Origin: Haliotis asinina
Lineage: Eukaryota; Mollusca; Gastropoda; Lepetellida; Haliotidae
Direction of reading: 5' to 3'
DNA length: 64,000 bases
Assembly: GCF_037392515.1 (NCBI RefSeq)
Contig: NC_090295.1
Location: 13,163,001-13,227,000 of the forward strand
Part shown: positions 45,140-56,258 of the stretch, piece after piece
Position numbering within the stretch: position 1 is the stretch's first letter
How the letters are laid out: each line of letters begins with the position of its first letter
Notes under the pieces: model-generated
Database searches by the model: none
The model's input: the letters and a program-made list of their open reading frames with translations, nothing else
Told to the model about the DNA's origin: nothing
Program-made: the position numbers and the translations under genes

Positions 45140-45260
45140 CTTGACAAGCCGACAGGTACTCTCCAAACCTACCCGCAAGCGGCGGACGACGAATGTCTAC
45201 CCGTGATCCAACTCGCGACGTGGCGGCCAAGCACGCGCTGTTTTTGTCAGATTGTCAAGT
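45140..45260 (-). promoter_or_regulatory. Candidate noncoding first exon and CpG-rich promoter of the transporter
   Basis: The minus strand has CTTGTCAAG/GTAGGAC, a good donor ending an exon at 45140, with no ATG in the preceding 120 bases. The segment 45165-45245 is the most CpG-dense in the neighbourhood (GCAAGCGGCGGACGACG, CGCGACGTGGCGG). The transporter needs an upstream 5' UTR exon, and this is the best candidate I see on its strand. A transcript is needed to decide. Confidence 0.3.
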
Positions 45261-45682
45261 CTAGCAAGAACTGAAATGTTCTGGTCCCCGAAGGTGTGTC
45301 ATGATATAGATCAAACATATCAGCCGGTTGCTTCTCGGCACAGCTGGACGAAACACATTGTGGCTACATCCAAAACTAATCGATGACAAGGGGAATTGAT
45401 TGGAAACCCAAAATGGCGGAATGATCGATAACACGCTAGATAAAAGTATACGATTACATATGTTATAAGTCACGTGGATGCTAATTTCTCGGATTTTAAT
45501 TTCTTAGGGAATATCTGATGTAAAAGTTTAATACGGAGTATTAATTTCAGTAAATGTTATTTTATAATCATATAAGGGTTTTGTGAGCGCATGTAGACCA
45601 ACCGATTATTCTATTTGCGTTTTAGTTCCCAGCGATGAGACTGATTTGTTAAAACGGTTGGAATATAAAGTCGTTTCCTTAG

Positions 45683-45925
45683 GTGCCTATCGGTTCATAT
45701 CAAACATCACTACTGTATTCGGCGTTGGACGGTCGGCTACAATTATGCAAACACATAAGTAATATTGACATTGTGATAAGGCAGTTAGCAGATGTTGCAA
45801 TGGTTCGTCAAGGGTCCTACTGTTTACAAGGGGTCTTAAATAGCCCAGCGCTTGAAATCATTAAAAATACATTAACACAACAGATGATACACCATGACAA
45901 TGAGACGAGGAATAATATGTCATAA
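45683..45925 (+). other. Unrecognised 80-codon open frame
   Basis: Predicted product includes LLYSALDGRLQLCKHISNID and IVIRQLADVAMVRQGSYCL, which looks more protein-like than random frames nearby. I recognise no family and see no splice context; it may be a fragment of a decayed gene. Confidence 0.2.
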
Positions 45926-46084
45926 TAGATTTTTGTTTAAAACGGAGTTTTATAGAAACGTCTCATTTACAATGACGGGTTGATCGATGATAAGGTTGAT
46001 CGAGATTACTTTCAAAATGGGCTTACGATGAAAATAATGGCGGAAACGATAATCTCTGAGATAAAGTTTAAGCGTATTTGATGG

Positions 46085-46275
46085 ATGGTAGTCAAGTGGT
46101 TAAAGCGTTCGCTCGTCACGCAGAAGAACTGAGTTCGATTCCCCACATGGGTACGATGTGTGGGGCCCCTTTCTTGTATCCCCGCCGTGATACTGACGGA
46201 ATATTGTTAAAAGGGGTGCTTAACTAATCACAGTTCCCCATCTGTCTCACACACACACTCACTTACCTCACTCAT
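46085..46275 (+). repeat. SINE family B
   Basis: GTCAAGTGGTTAAAGCGTTC, GCTCGTCACGCAGAAGAACT, GAGTTCGATTCCCCACATGG, GTACGATGTGTGGGGCCCCT, and a CTCACACACACACTCACTTA tail. Confidence 0.85.
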
Positions 46276-46388
46276 TCACTTTGCACTGATGAACTCAAGG
46301 ACACTTATACCCTGTTCATAGCGTCACGATCGTATTTTGAAGTCTCAACTTCACTTTTAAATATTCTAATAATTACTATCTAAAATAC

Positions 46389-46500
46389 CAGGGCCTTGAT
46401 TTTCGAAGCGCTCTTAGTACTAAAATAGTCGTGAGTGCCATACATTAACATTAACTTACGACTATCTTAGCGCTAAGAGAGCTTCGAAATTCTAGACCCA
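46389..46500. repeat. Hairpin MITE (TTTTCGAA ends), copy 3
   Basis: GGGCCTTGATTTTCGAAGCG pairs with GAGCTTCGAAATTCTAGACC, and AATAGTCGTGAGTGCC with AACTTACGACTATCTTAGCG. A well-preserved member. Confidence 0.85.
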
Positions 46501-46679
46501 GAACGAACCTAAATGGGATGCAGATCCCATCCAAAATAGGTATTTTCAAGATACTCGACCTGAAGAGGAGGAACAGTTTGTAATGGACGGAGTGACGATC
46601 ACTTGCTAGTCTGTCTGACAATCCCTGAAGCACGCTATTTTCCCTATACCCTAGCCTTCCCTTCAATGCTAAAGCTCTA

Positions 46680-47445
46680 AATGAATCAAGTCTAGATTTC
46701 CCTTGACTCCTTTTTATTTTAAACGTGTTTGTGGTATTTCAGCTAATACAGCCGAGATAAAAAGCATCCATACATGTCGAAGTTTCCTTTACATTAGTGT
46801 AATAAATTATCCCTCAAGCGAATATTCAATCTGGAGGTCGTGTATTGCCTTCCCGAAAATCAATTACTGAGTCAGCACCGAATAGCACGACTTCTGGCGC
46901 TTGTTAAATTGATAACAAATATGATCCGAACTTTGAGTACTACAACTTAACAAATTAATTACAGCCATTAGGATCTAGAGTAGAAATACAATAAAGTGAG
47001 TTCATTTAAGTAGCAAAAAGGAACAGCCTAGCCAGTCAGTTATTATTATCAAATTGCTATACAATAGTTTCACTAGCCCTCGGAATAAAGTGGGTGAAAA
47101 AAGGGCCGGTCAACTGTCGGTCAGTATACTGTGTCTGAGAGTGGTCTCTATGTTGAATTGGGACATTAATTTGAATGGGTTTGAACCATAAAAAAGTAAA
47201 GGGTTTTAGTCAGCAATACTGCAAGATGATTTGTAAGCGTAAGGCCTGGAGAAATCAACTCGGGGTCAGGATACACTAGCGATTTCTTTCTGAATATAAA
47301 TAATTTTGTCAAAAAAATTTCCTTTTCATTTGAAATGGAACTTCACTGAGAAGGAAGATTCAGAACCTCAGGGAATCTCGACTTGTTGCATTTCTAGGGA
47401 TACAGTTCTAAAAGAATCCTGGATTTTGTCTACAGGTGTCTGTAT
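46680..47445. other. Intergenic, nothing recognised
   Basis: AT-rich sequence with no exon or repeat that I can support. Confidence 0.4.
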
Positions 47446-47450
47446 GTTTA

Positions 47451-47702
47451 ACGACCCGTGAAGATCCGGAGTAGAATAGGCCTTCAGCAACCCATGTTTG
47501 CCACAGAAGGCGGCTATATATATGCGGTCTGGCTCGCTGACTTGGTTGACACATGTCTTCAGTTCTCACTGGCGCGGAACGATGCTCATGCTCTTAATCA
47601 CTGGATTATCTGGTCCAGACTCGATTATTTACAAACCGCCGCCATATAACTGCGAGCTGGTATACTGCGGAGTGCGGCGTAAAACTAAACTCACTCACAC
47701 AC
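47451..47702 (+). repeat. SINE family A, near full length
   Basis: GACCCGTGAAGATCCGGAGT head, GACTTGGTTGACACATGTCT, GGATTATCTGGTCCAGACTC, and GAGTGCGGCGTAAAACTAAA with ACTCACTCACAC tail. Confidence 0.88.
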
Positions 47703-47799
47703 ATTATTTCTCAGTGTTCTGGTACGATGAAGTAAACGACTTCAGCAAACACATGCATATTTGCACGGTGATGCAGTCATACAAACCCTGAAACAAATG

Positions 47800-48120
47800 T
47801 GCCCCCTCACCATGCAATCTACAATATACTGTGACAACTCCAGATTACCACAGTTTGAAAATGAAAACAAGTACCTGAGCTTCTTATTGTACACTATGAA
47901 AATAATTTAAGAACATTTTTCTTCAGTAAAGTATGAGTAATTCAGGGACTAGATGCTAGTCAGCGATGCTGACATAATATAAAAATTATGTAAGTTTTAA
48001 GTAGATTTTGATATGGTCTCTTCACTCTTCACCTGAGAGCTCAAAGTGTCAGAGTAAATTGTGAAGAAGACAGCACATGGAGAAATAAAGTAAAATAAAA
48101 TTATAGATTTCGTCTACTTT
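47800..48120. other. Intergenic, nothing recognised
   Basis: No supportable feature. Confidence 0.35.
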
Positions 48121-48124
48121 GCAA

Positions 48125-48148
48125 GGGGGTGGGGGTGGGGGAGGGTGG
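48125..48148 (+). repeat. G-rich tract, G-quadruplex type
   Basis: GGGGGTGGGGGTGGGGGAGG followed by GTGG gives four or more G3+ runs with one-base loops on the plus strand. Confidence 0.7.
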
Positions 48149-48538
48149 TACTCAAGAAACTTTGCATGAGATATTTCTTTTGCAAAATACAGTATTCATA
48201 AAAAAACATTTCCAGCGTGTGCGTTCCAAAATTTCGTGTACAAGCGTGTAAATTTTCGGAGAATTCAATACCCAATATCTATCTCGACACGCATCGCAGA
48301 AAATATTATGTTACGGAACGTCTCCTCGCTATATCACTCAAAACAGCTGTTGTCCGCTTAAATACCTTCAAACGTAATGGTAAAGGTGACTATGTATACA
48401 GTTTTGAAAACATAGGCCGTGGTTGTGTTCGCTGTCGGCCATTTTGCTCTCCGGTTTGTGCTTGGTCGCCTGAAACTAAAACACGATAAAGACTGTACTG
48501 GAAATTGAAATTACCCTCGACTAATTAGACCGGATCTT

Positions 48539-48641
48539 AGTGGGGTTTCCGGGAGCTGTAGCGGGAACAAAAAAAACGGAAATGGTCTAAGTGGGGTTTC
48601 CGGGAGCTGTAGCGGGTACAATAAAACCGGAAATGGTTTAG
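48539..48641. repeat. 51-bp tandem duplication
   Basis: TGGGGTTTCCGGGAGCTGTA occurs at 48541 and 48592, each followed by GCGGG and an A-rich run with CGGAAATGGT. Two units with few differences. Confidence 0.85.
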
Positions 48642-48679
48642 AGCGCACGCACGGACGCACACACGCACGCAGTCTCTCA

Positions 48680-48825
48680 TCCAGGGTTCGATTCCACACA
48701 ATGATGCTATGTGTGAGCGAGTTTAGTTTTAAGCGGCTTTCAGCTACAGTATGAAGTCCATTTCTGGTGTTCATCGCCGTATTATTGCTGAAATCGCTCA
48801 CTCACTCACTCGGTCACTCACTCAC
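48680..48825 (+). repeat. SINE family B, rearranged
   Basis: CCAGGGTTCGATTCCACACA (B box) is followed by GAGTTTAGTTTTAAGCGGCT, then GAAGTCCATTTCTGGTGTTC and a CTCACTCACTC tail. An antisense-looking tail piece sits inside the body, so two copies may have merged. Confidence 0.6.
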
Positions 48826-49183
48826 TCACCTCATAACTTTGTATTTTCCCTTTTCCTAATAGAGTTAATGCGATCTGGTTCTGAAGGTCCAGATGTGATA
48901 CATACCATGTGTTCCTGGTACTTATCCTGGTGTTCCTGATACTAATCCTGATACTAAACTAAATAACCTTCAGCGCTATGAGTTTACATGTCACGTGATC
49001 CAGCCCCGCAGACATATCATCTATGCAAATGACATGTGCAACATCTTGTTAGTTTAGCGATAATTAGTCCTCGCATATTCATGGTCTTTACGGATGGTAT
49101 TTGGTTTTATAGCAATGGCTATGTCAATTACAGTATACAATGCCAGTTGAAATAAAATATCCGCAACCGTGTTCATGAAGCGT

Positions 49184-49348
49184 AGTGAGTGAGTTCAGTT
49201 TTACGCCGCTTTTAGCAATATTCCAGCAATATCACGACGGGGGACACCGAAAAAAGGGCCTCAAACATTGTACCCATGTGGGAAATCGAACCCGAGTCTT
49301 CGGCGTGATGAGCGAACGCTTTAACCACTAGGCTAGCCCACCGCCCTC
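49184..49348 (-). repeat. SINE family B, near full length
   Basis: AGTGAGTGAGTTCAGTTTTA, CAGCAATATCACGACGGGGG, TACCCATGTGGGAAATCGAA, GCGTGATGAGCGAACGCTTT and CCACTAGGCTAGCCCACCGC are all present. Confidence 0.9.
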
Positions 49349-49470
49349 ATGAAGCGTAGAGTAGTCGTATCGTAGAACTATAAACTATTTAAGAGAGTGT
49401 CAGGATAACTTTGGCAGATCAATGCCGAAAATATGTAGTAAGTGAGATGGCAGATCCATTTTATTTTGTT

Positions 49471-49628
49471 GAGTGAGTTTAATTTTACGCCGCACACAGC
49501 ACAGTTACATTTATATGGTGGCGGTCTGTAAATACATGTAATCGAGTCTAGACCACACAATCCAGCGATCAACAGCATGAGCATCTACGCAATTTGGAAC
49601 CGATGACACTCCTTCCCGCCTCTCACAA
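49471..49628 (-). repeat. SINE family A
   Basis: GTGAGTTTAATTTTACGCCG, GGTGGCGGTCTGTAAATACA, CAGCGATCAACAGCATGAGC. The 5' head is lost and the TTAG array follows 20 bp on. Confidence 0.8.
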
Positions 49629-49648
49629 GTCTCCATATTATTCGAGTG

Positions 49649-49714
<66 letters not shown>
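49649..49714. repeat. (GTTA)n microsatellite, about 16 units
   Basis: An uninterrupted run of GTTA units between GAGTG and GTGTTATTTC. Confidence 0.97.
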
Positions 49715-49719
49715 GTTAT

Positions 49720-50580
49720 TTCGAACACAGTCTATTTTTTTTGCATATCTGTATCCAATAAAATATACATTTACAAAGCACCATCAAAGATTTATTGATC
49801 ATTATTAACTTACCAATTTGGACATTCGAGTCAGTATGTAACCCGAAGCAATACACAGCAGAAATTCAAATTTTTGCACAGAATTATTAATACAAAAAAG
49901 AGCTTTTGACTATGAAACTTGTTGACAAAGCAATATGTAGCTTTTATAGTACTGACAGTGAAACTTTATGTCATGTATATTGGGAATGTAACCCAAATCT
50001 TCTGGAAAGAACTTCATTTCCAGAAGGAATAATAGTTTTGATATATTTTTTGACAAATGGTTTCCTTTAACCTCAATTTGCAAGCTCTGATGTAATCTGC
50101 AATGTAGCTTGAATATATATTATTTGTTTTGATTATAGTCGTTTTTAGGATACCAGTTGACGAACTTTGATCAAGAATGTGTACACCTATGGCTTTACTC
50201 TATATATGCTTGTACCCAATCATGGGAACAAATGAAAAAGAAAAATAACAGCAGAAAGTCTTTCATTCAGAACATAGACACCACTTCCTCCAAACACAGA
50301 CACAGACAGACAGACATACGCACACACACAAATGAAAATATTATATGGGTGTAGGTATTGTAATATGGCCGCGGTGGTCGATCATAACGTGGCATCCTTG
50401 TTTGCCGAGAAGCAGCTAGAATCACGACCGTGGGGCAGTGGCAGCTGATTGATAAGAAAATAAGAAATGTCTACGGGAAGTGTCACTATAGAAGAGACTA
50501 CTTAGTATACGTGTACACTGCGGTAAGCATAGTTTCACACCAAGTTACATAAATTATACACCTATGTGCGTGTGTGATGA
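49720..50580. other. AT-rich intergenic, nothing recognised
   Basis: No exons or dispersed repeats that I can support; only short (CA)-type words near 50300. Confidence 0.35.
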
Positions 50581-50592
50581 GCTGATGTCATA

Positions 50593-50657
50593 GTGTGTGT
50601 GTGTCTGTGTGTCTGTCTGTCTGTGTGTCTGTGTCTCTGTGTGTGTGTGTGTGTGTC
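50593..50657. repeat. (GT)n / (GTCT)n microsatellite
   Basis: GTGTGTGTGTCTGTGTGTCT and similar units, mixed GT and CTGT repeats. Confidence 0.95.
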
Positions 50658-50965
50658 TCGAAATGGAGTGGGGTGGGGCGTGTGCTCTTGGTGTGAGGTA
50701 AGAGACACGAAAGTGTGTCGCGACAGGGTAATCAACATAAGCAAGGACTGAGTACTTCTATTGATGATGCAGAAGGGTTAGATGTCTAGTACTGAGTGAT
50801 GACAATTGTCGCTGATGGCGCCACTGTCAATCTTAGTTCAGAAGACATTGCGTTTCACTATTCTGCTATGAACGAGAGTAAACGTTGGAAAGTACACCAA
50901 ACATCGTACCAAAACGGTATAATGAGTATGGGGGCCGAGTCGTGTGATAGTATCAAACGTGAGCA

Positions 50966-51072
50966 GATGATGCTCATGATGTTGATCACTGGATTGTCAT
51001 TCCAGACTCTATTATGCACTGATCATCTCAAAATAGCTCAAATATTTCTGTGTGCGGCGCTGAACGACAAAT
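50966..51072 (+). repeat. SINE family A, 3' fragment
   Basis: GATGCTCATGATGTTGATCA, CTGGATTGTCATTCCAGACT and TTTCTGTGTGCGGCGCTGAA. Confidence 0.65.
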
Positions 51073-51089
51073 ACAATACCTGAAATTGA

Positions 51090-52455
51090 GAGGCCTAATT
51101 TATTAGGAAAGCGAATCATGCCCTTATGCCTAGGGGGTCATAATAAGGGCGATCATGGGATCATGACACAACTGTGAGAAGCAAATCAACTGAAGTTAAG
51201 CACGACGAAGTGGCATGTAAAGTCACACCTTATAATTAGGCAAATCAGTTTGTTAAAAATTGCCTTTGTTCACCCAGCAGAAAACGAGTACCCGGTGGGA
51301 TGAGACCGTTGAATACAAACCGTCTAGCCGCTCACAGGCAGGTTGTGTTATCCTGGGTGATAATGTCAGTCATGTATACATACTAAGGGCATGTCCGTAC
51401 GGCGTGGAGTTCTGCTCTATATAAGCGGTCAATTATTATGAATATTGCAAAGTAATGCCCCAACATAACAAAACACACGTAAGCGCATGATCTATGAGGT
51501 GAGATATCAAAGCGGCCGTTCTTCAGTACCTACATTGACCTGAAAGGACCCCCAAACCTGCACAGTTAGACATTTTTCCCACGACAAATTGACTCAAAGC
51601 AACAAAAGGCGTGCCGGTGCGCAGTGGTGATCAGCTGATCGGTGAAACACGGTGGCTGCCAGTCAGTCGTGACGTGGTGTGACTTATGTCAGCTGTAACG
51701 TGTAAAACAAGTTTACCCCAAGGTAGGTAAGGTACGTCAGTGAATACATATTCAAAGCTCACAGTATATTTCGACTATATAGCGTCACCTGAATATACAG
51801 CGTTATGCTGAAGAAGAAATATGTGACAGTTGTCCAGGTGGTACAGAATTGTAAACACTCCTTACCTCAAATGAACTCTATCGAGATACAACGTCTCCCT
51901 TTGACGTCCTGTTTCGAATGAATTCCTATAGGCATGATTTGACCCGAATAAGTCACTAATATGAAGTACATTTTTTTCACTCAAAGGGACATAAACGCAG
52001 GGCGATTTTCTTTAGCCTGTATAAGTCAAGGCGTAGGTAATAACAACTATTTCAGACACTGAGGACGTGTTATGAAAAGGGAGGCAACCGTTGTGGTGAT
52101 GACTTGCTGTCCAAATAGAAAACAAACTCAGGGCCGGCCCGCCCTTGGCAAAGAACGGGCGAAGCACAGGAAATAGACAGAGAAAGTAAAATATCAAGAC
52201 GGGTTATTTTCGCAACTAATATTTTGACTTGTGAGAGAAAATGCCAGGCAATTACTAACTCACAGTTCCCAGTGAAACTTAAAATAAACCAAACGTGGCT
52301 TATTGATTTGGGACCGATCTTGAGAAAATATTATCAGAGACAATATCACCGATATGGTCTCTGTTATTATCGTGTTATCTGAGATGTGGAAATGACGCAT
52401 TAGGCACGAAAAGGGGCAGATTTAATTTATATAAATATAATTATATACTTTTTAT
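51090..52455. other. Intergenic; one weak TATA-like site
   Basis: CTCTATATAAGCGG at about 51415-51428 is a good TATA-box match by sequence, but I see no exon behind it. The rest shows nothing I can support. Confidence 0.25.
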
Positions 52456-52460
52456 CAACA

Positions 52461-52490
52461 TCCCACCCCACCCCACCCCACCCCAACCCT
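52461..52490 (-). repeat. (CCCCA)n tract, G-quadruplex type on minus strand
   Basis: The plus strand reads CCCACCCCACCCCACCCCAC and on; the minus strand thus has five or more G3-4 runs with one-base loops. Confidence 0.85.
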
Positions 52491-52549
52491 CTGGATCCGC
52501 CTATGCGCAACTAGGTGTTGTTCAAATGGTGATCGGTTGGTCAGAAGGA

Positions 52550-53060
52550 CTTAAAGTAACACATGAAATGGGTACGTCATATACATATATTTAAATTTTG
52601 TTCAAAGATCCGGGTTCTTTTCACGTGTACAATGTATGAAAGGTCGTCATAGAGTATCTGCACAGGCTGGACTACTCATAGTAACACATGAAATGACTGC
52701 ATCGTGTACGAGTTTAAATTGTATTCAAAGACCCGGGTTCGATTCTATTCATATGTACACTACACTAAAGGTGGTCATCGTGTCATTGTACAGGATGGCA
52801 GACTTAAAGGAACACATGACATGGCTACACCATGTACGTGTTGGTAGTATTGTATTCAGAGACCCGGGTTCAACTCTTTTCATATATGTACGTACTATGT
52901 ATTAAATATCGTCGTTATCGTAGAAGATGGAAGATCTAAAGTAACACGCAGCATGAATGAATGAATTATATTCAACACGTAAATAATGCATTCGTGCCCA
53001 GTCATTTTTAAGGCGACATACTGTAGAAGACCTTATATAGTAACACGTAACATGGCAACG
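52550..53060. repeat. Degenerate tandem repeat, period about 130 bp, 4-5 units
   Basis: AGTAACACATGAAATG-like words lie near 52555, 52680, 52807, 52940 and 53038, and CCCGGGTTC words near 52611, 52732 and 52863. Units also share a CAT(A)TGTAC block and AGGATGG/AGAAGATGGA. The spacing drifts from about 125 to 133. Confidence 0.7.
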
Positions 53061-53139
53061 TTTCGATGTATTGTCTTTTCTTCACACTTTAGCAGCACAG
53101 CATCAATGAATCAGAACGTTACGCTTTCTGCGTGCGTTT

Positions 53140-53265
53140 GGCTTCACGCCGCAGCCCCGGGTTCTATTCCCTGCATATTGTATAATGTGTCCATTTCTGG
53201 TGTCTCCCGCCCTGACATCGCTGGTATATTGCTAACAGCGACATATAATGCCATGCTGCATCACT
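53140..53265 (+). repeat. SINE family B, diverged
   Basis: CCCCGGGTTCTATTCCCTGC, GTCCATTTCTGGTGTCTCCC and CATCGCTGGTATATTGCTAA. Confidence 0.7.
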
Positions 53266-53676
53266 CATTCACTAATGTAGTGTAGATAGATGCAGCACTA
53301 GATAGATGCAGCAGTGGTGTAAAGAACTGCGCTATAGCGAGGCTAGGTTGCATGCACTTACGGTAATGTTTGGACTTGCTCTACGATCCGTTGTCTACCG
53401 CAGTGTCAAGGAGAGATCTTCACTGCAGATAAAACATTCCTTGAGGTGTTTAATTTCAGGTATTGTTAAATCAACGTTTCTGGTGACATATCGCAAGGGA
53501 AACTTGTCTGTCTTCGTGTTGAACGTGACGTATCTCCATGTTACGCCATGTCAGAAAATTGAGAGACGGTTTCACCCAACAAGGACTTTTATCTCAGCTC
53601 AGCCATGACGTCAGTTTTAAACTTGCTTAAATTAATGAGTGAGTGAGTTAGGTTTGATGTCGGTTCTGCGCAAATC

Positions 53677-53791
53677 CAGGGCCCAGCTTTTCGAACCTCT
53701 CTTAGTGCTACGATTGTCGTAAGAGCCTAACATTAACATAAACTCACGACTATCTTAGCGCTAAATCTAGATCTCGAAAATCTAGGCCCAG
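53677..53791. repeat. Hairpin MITE (TTTTCGAA ends), copy 4
   Basis: CAGGGCCCAGCTTTTCGAAC pairs with ATCTCGAAAATCTAGGCCCA. Core ACGATTGTCGTAAGAGCC against ACTCACGACTATCTTAGCG. Confidence 0.8.
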
Positions 53792-53792
53792 G

Positions 53793-54020
53793 TTAGAATT
53801 GGCTTTTGCAGTAGCCCATGCTTGTCGTAAGGGTCGACTAACGGGATCGGGTCGTCAGACTCGCTGGCTTGGTTGACACATGTAATCGGTTCACAGTATC
53901 TCAGATCGATGCTCGCGCTGTTGATCACTGGATTATCTGGTTCAGACTGGACTATTTACAGACCGCTATCATATAGCTGGAATATTGCTGAGTGCGGCTT
54001 AAAACTAAACTCACTCACCC
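53793..54020 (+). repeat. SINE family A
   Basis: GTTAGAATTGGCTTTTGCAG, GCTTGTCGTAAGGGTCGACT, GATCACTGGATTATCTGGTT, TAGCTGGAATATTGCTGAGT, tail ACTCACTCAC. It abuts the hairpin MITE. Confidence 0.85.
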
Positions 54021-54372
54021 TTATTATGTACGCGTCTCATCTTTTCATGCGTATTTTAGCATTCCTTACCTGATTGTGAGTGAACACACTGTTGTCGTTT
54101 ACTAGACACTCATTTAGAAATACTCCGGCAATATTACGGACAAAAGAAATAGGATGAATTCATTTTGCCCATGTGGAGAATTCCACCCAAGTCTTGTTAA
54201 GGACGAATGCCCCTTAAATTAATGACACTCGAGAGCATAGTCTCGAGCAAGTCTAGAGAGCGCCTAAAGGTACTTCAAACAGAGATTTTTATGTTACTTG
54301 ACCAGATGGATATTTCTTGTTGGCAAACGTTGGTTTGTGACATCCTTCAAATCTAAGGGAGAGGTGGGCAAG

Positions 54373-54495
54373 TATAGTTTTATGCCGTTTTATGCAATAT
54401 TCCATCTACATCACGGCGCCAGACAACACAAATGGACTTCCTACATTGTACCCACGTGGGAAATCGAACCCGGGTCCTACCACTTGACCAGAGTC
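54373..54495 (-). repeat. SINE family B
   Basis: GTTTTATGCCGTTTTATGCA, ACATTGTACCCACGTGGGAA and ATCGAACCCGGGTCC are clear. The A box region is cut short. Confidence 0.75.
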
Positions 54496-54717
54496 TTCAT
54501 TTTATTTATTTATCTATTTTATTTTATTTTTTTATTATCATTTATTTTATTTTTTGTGTTATGTTGGCCCGTTTGTAAATATGTAAGAAACTAGCGCACT
54601 AACAAAATTATGCTACAAATGATTCGTTTACAAGTTCCCTTTAACATGCATTGCTTGTGGTGACCACATAAAGCACCGTTAATTAAACGCGAAATCATAC
54701 ACATTTCCATAAACTAA

Positions 54718-54945
54718 AACCCGTGAAGATCAGGGATAGAATAGCAACCCATGCTAGCCACAGAAGGCGACTATGCGTGTCACAAGAAGCGACTAAAGGC
54801 ATTAGATGGTCACGGTCGCTGACTTGGTTCGCACGTGTCACCGTATCCCATTTGTGTAGATCGATGTTCATGCTTTTGATCACTGGATTGTCTGGTCCAG
54901 ACTCGGTTAGCTTCAAACCACCACCATATAGCTGGAATGCTGCGG
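54718..54945 (+). repeat. SINE family A
   Basis: ACCCGTGAAGATCAGGGATA, CGCTGACTTGGTTCGCACGT, GATCACTGGATTGTCTGGTC and CACCATATAGCTGGAATGCT. The tail is replaced. Confidence 0.85.
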
Positions 54946-55259
54946 CGTTGTCCACCAGCCAGTGTACAAATTGAAATGACGTTTTAGTAGGAAGTACAGA
55001 TTTTATATTTCCTTGTAAACGATTCCAGAAATATATCAGCTACATGATGACCACATGTAAGTACTCAAGCTATGTACAAACAATCCAGTGAGTGACATCA
55101 TGAGCATCAACCCATGCGATGATCGAGATGTATGCAACCCGCACTTAACCGATAGTGACTCCCGAGTCATTCAGACGCAGCTAGATTCCTATAGTGTTGC
55201 TTGGAATGTCCTTGCTAAGGATCGACCCGTGCTTCATAAGTATATACTATACCCTTAAA

Positions 55260-55970
55260 GGTTGAGAAGGGGAATACAATGAATGGGGAGATTGTCTTAT
55301 CTTAATATATTCCAAGAGCGACATGGACCCTTCTCGCGTGGCTCACAGTCTAAGGGAGATAACCTCTGTCATTGCCATTGTGCTTTGACAGCACTATTCA
55401 AGAGCTTCTTAAAATTTCACAACTTTGGTGTAGGTATGGCTGTTTTCTTTCAACAGCTAAACATAAAGGTTTCAACCAAGGTGTGTAAAGCCAGTTTTTA
55501 ACGAATGCAAGGTGTATAACAACCACAACCACTTGAAAAGTCCTGAGGCTTGATGCGTTTTACTTTTCATGAACAAACGAACGTTCAGCCATCACTGCAG
55601 TCTGTTAGCAATGAAAACGTACCTATAAATTTCACTTTACATAAAAACGTAAATCGAATAAAGTGAAATTGTGACACATCTTCACAATTTTACCATGTCA
55701 ACTGAACATTTAAATCTAAGAATTTTATTCAACTTGAAGTTAACGCTAATTGTGTATCGAACGTGCATTTGTTTCACTGTTCCATCAACTGCTCTTACTC
55801 CCTTGTGATACAAACCAATATTAGGTTTGTTAAACAACTTTTATCGTCAATTGAAAAATATTTTAAAAATAAAATGTTCAGGTGGCAAGGTAACACACGG
55901 GATACACACTCTTAGTTTCATTATATTTGATATACCGTTTTTAGTTACAAAGAAATTCATCGGTGTGTTT
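55260..55970. other. Intergenic, nothing recognised
   Basis: Short inverted words around 55630-55680 (TTTCACTTTA / TAAAGTGAAA) but no element I can define. Confidence 0.35.
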
Positions 55971-56258
55971 TCACTGCAAACATACTATATTTAACAGTGA
56001 TTTACGGGATAACATGTGTTTATGAACAAGTTGAATACGTACACTCGACTCCATAAGTGAGGAATTCCAGTAAATAATGAAACAGGCTCTTTTTATCATA
56101 TTTATTAGGAGTAAAGGTGTGTAAGTTGTTCGTCGCAGTCGTGGTCTCGGGAGGTTGAAAAAAACGGCTTGAACCAGGATTCTGACATCACTGTCATTGA
56201 CCACATCACCTGTTAAAAACATCCACAATATGAAAAAGACATGTGTCTTCATTTTCAG
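55971..56258 (-). CDS. Doubtful small secreted-peptide frame
   Basis: On the minus strand a frame from the second of two close ATG codons (56252) encodes 93 residues starting MKTHVFFILWMFLTG, signal-peptide-like, then a basic stretch PRPRLRRTTY. It resembles the neighbouring His-rich peptide gene only in having a hydrophobic start. GT follows directly after the hydrophobic segment, so the real gene could splice there. No homology recognised. Confidence 0.18.
   Translation of the reverse strand: MKMKTHVFFILWMFLTGDVVNDSDVRILVQAVFFNLPRPRLRRTTYTPLLLINMIKRACFIIYWNSSLMESSVRIQLVHKHMLSRKSLLNIVCLQ

Noticed and set aside
49649-49714. (GTTA)n run considered as a telomere-like tract
   Set aside because: The unit is four bases, not TTAGGG; it is a plain microsatellite.
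51415-51428. CTCTATATAAGC as a promoter
   Set aside because: Good TATA match but no downstream exon, start codon context or repeat-free gene could be found.
53306-53608. 100-codon plus-strand frame
   Set aside because: No motif, no splice sites that fit, composition like random AT-balanced DNA.
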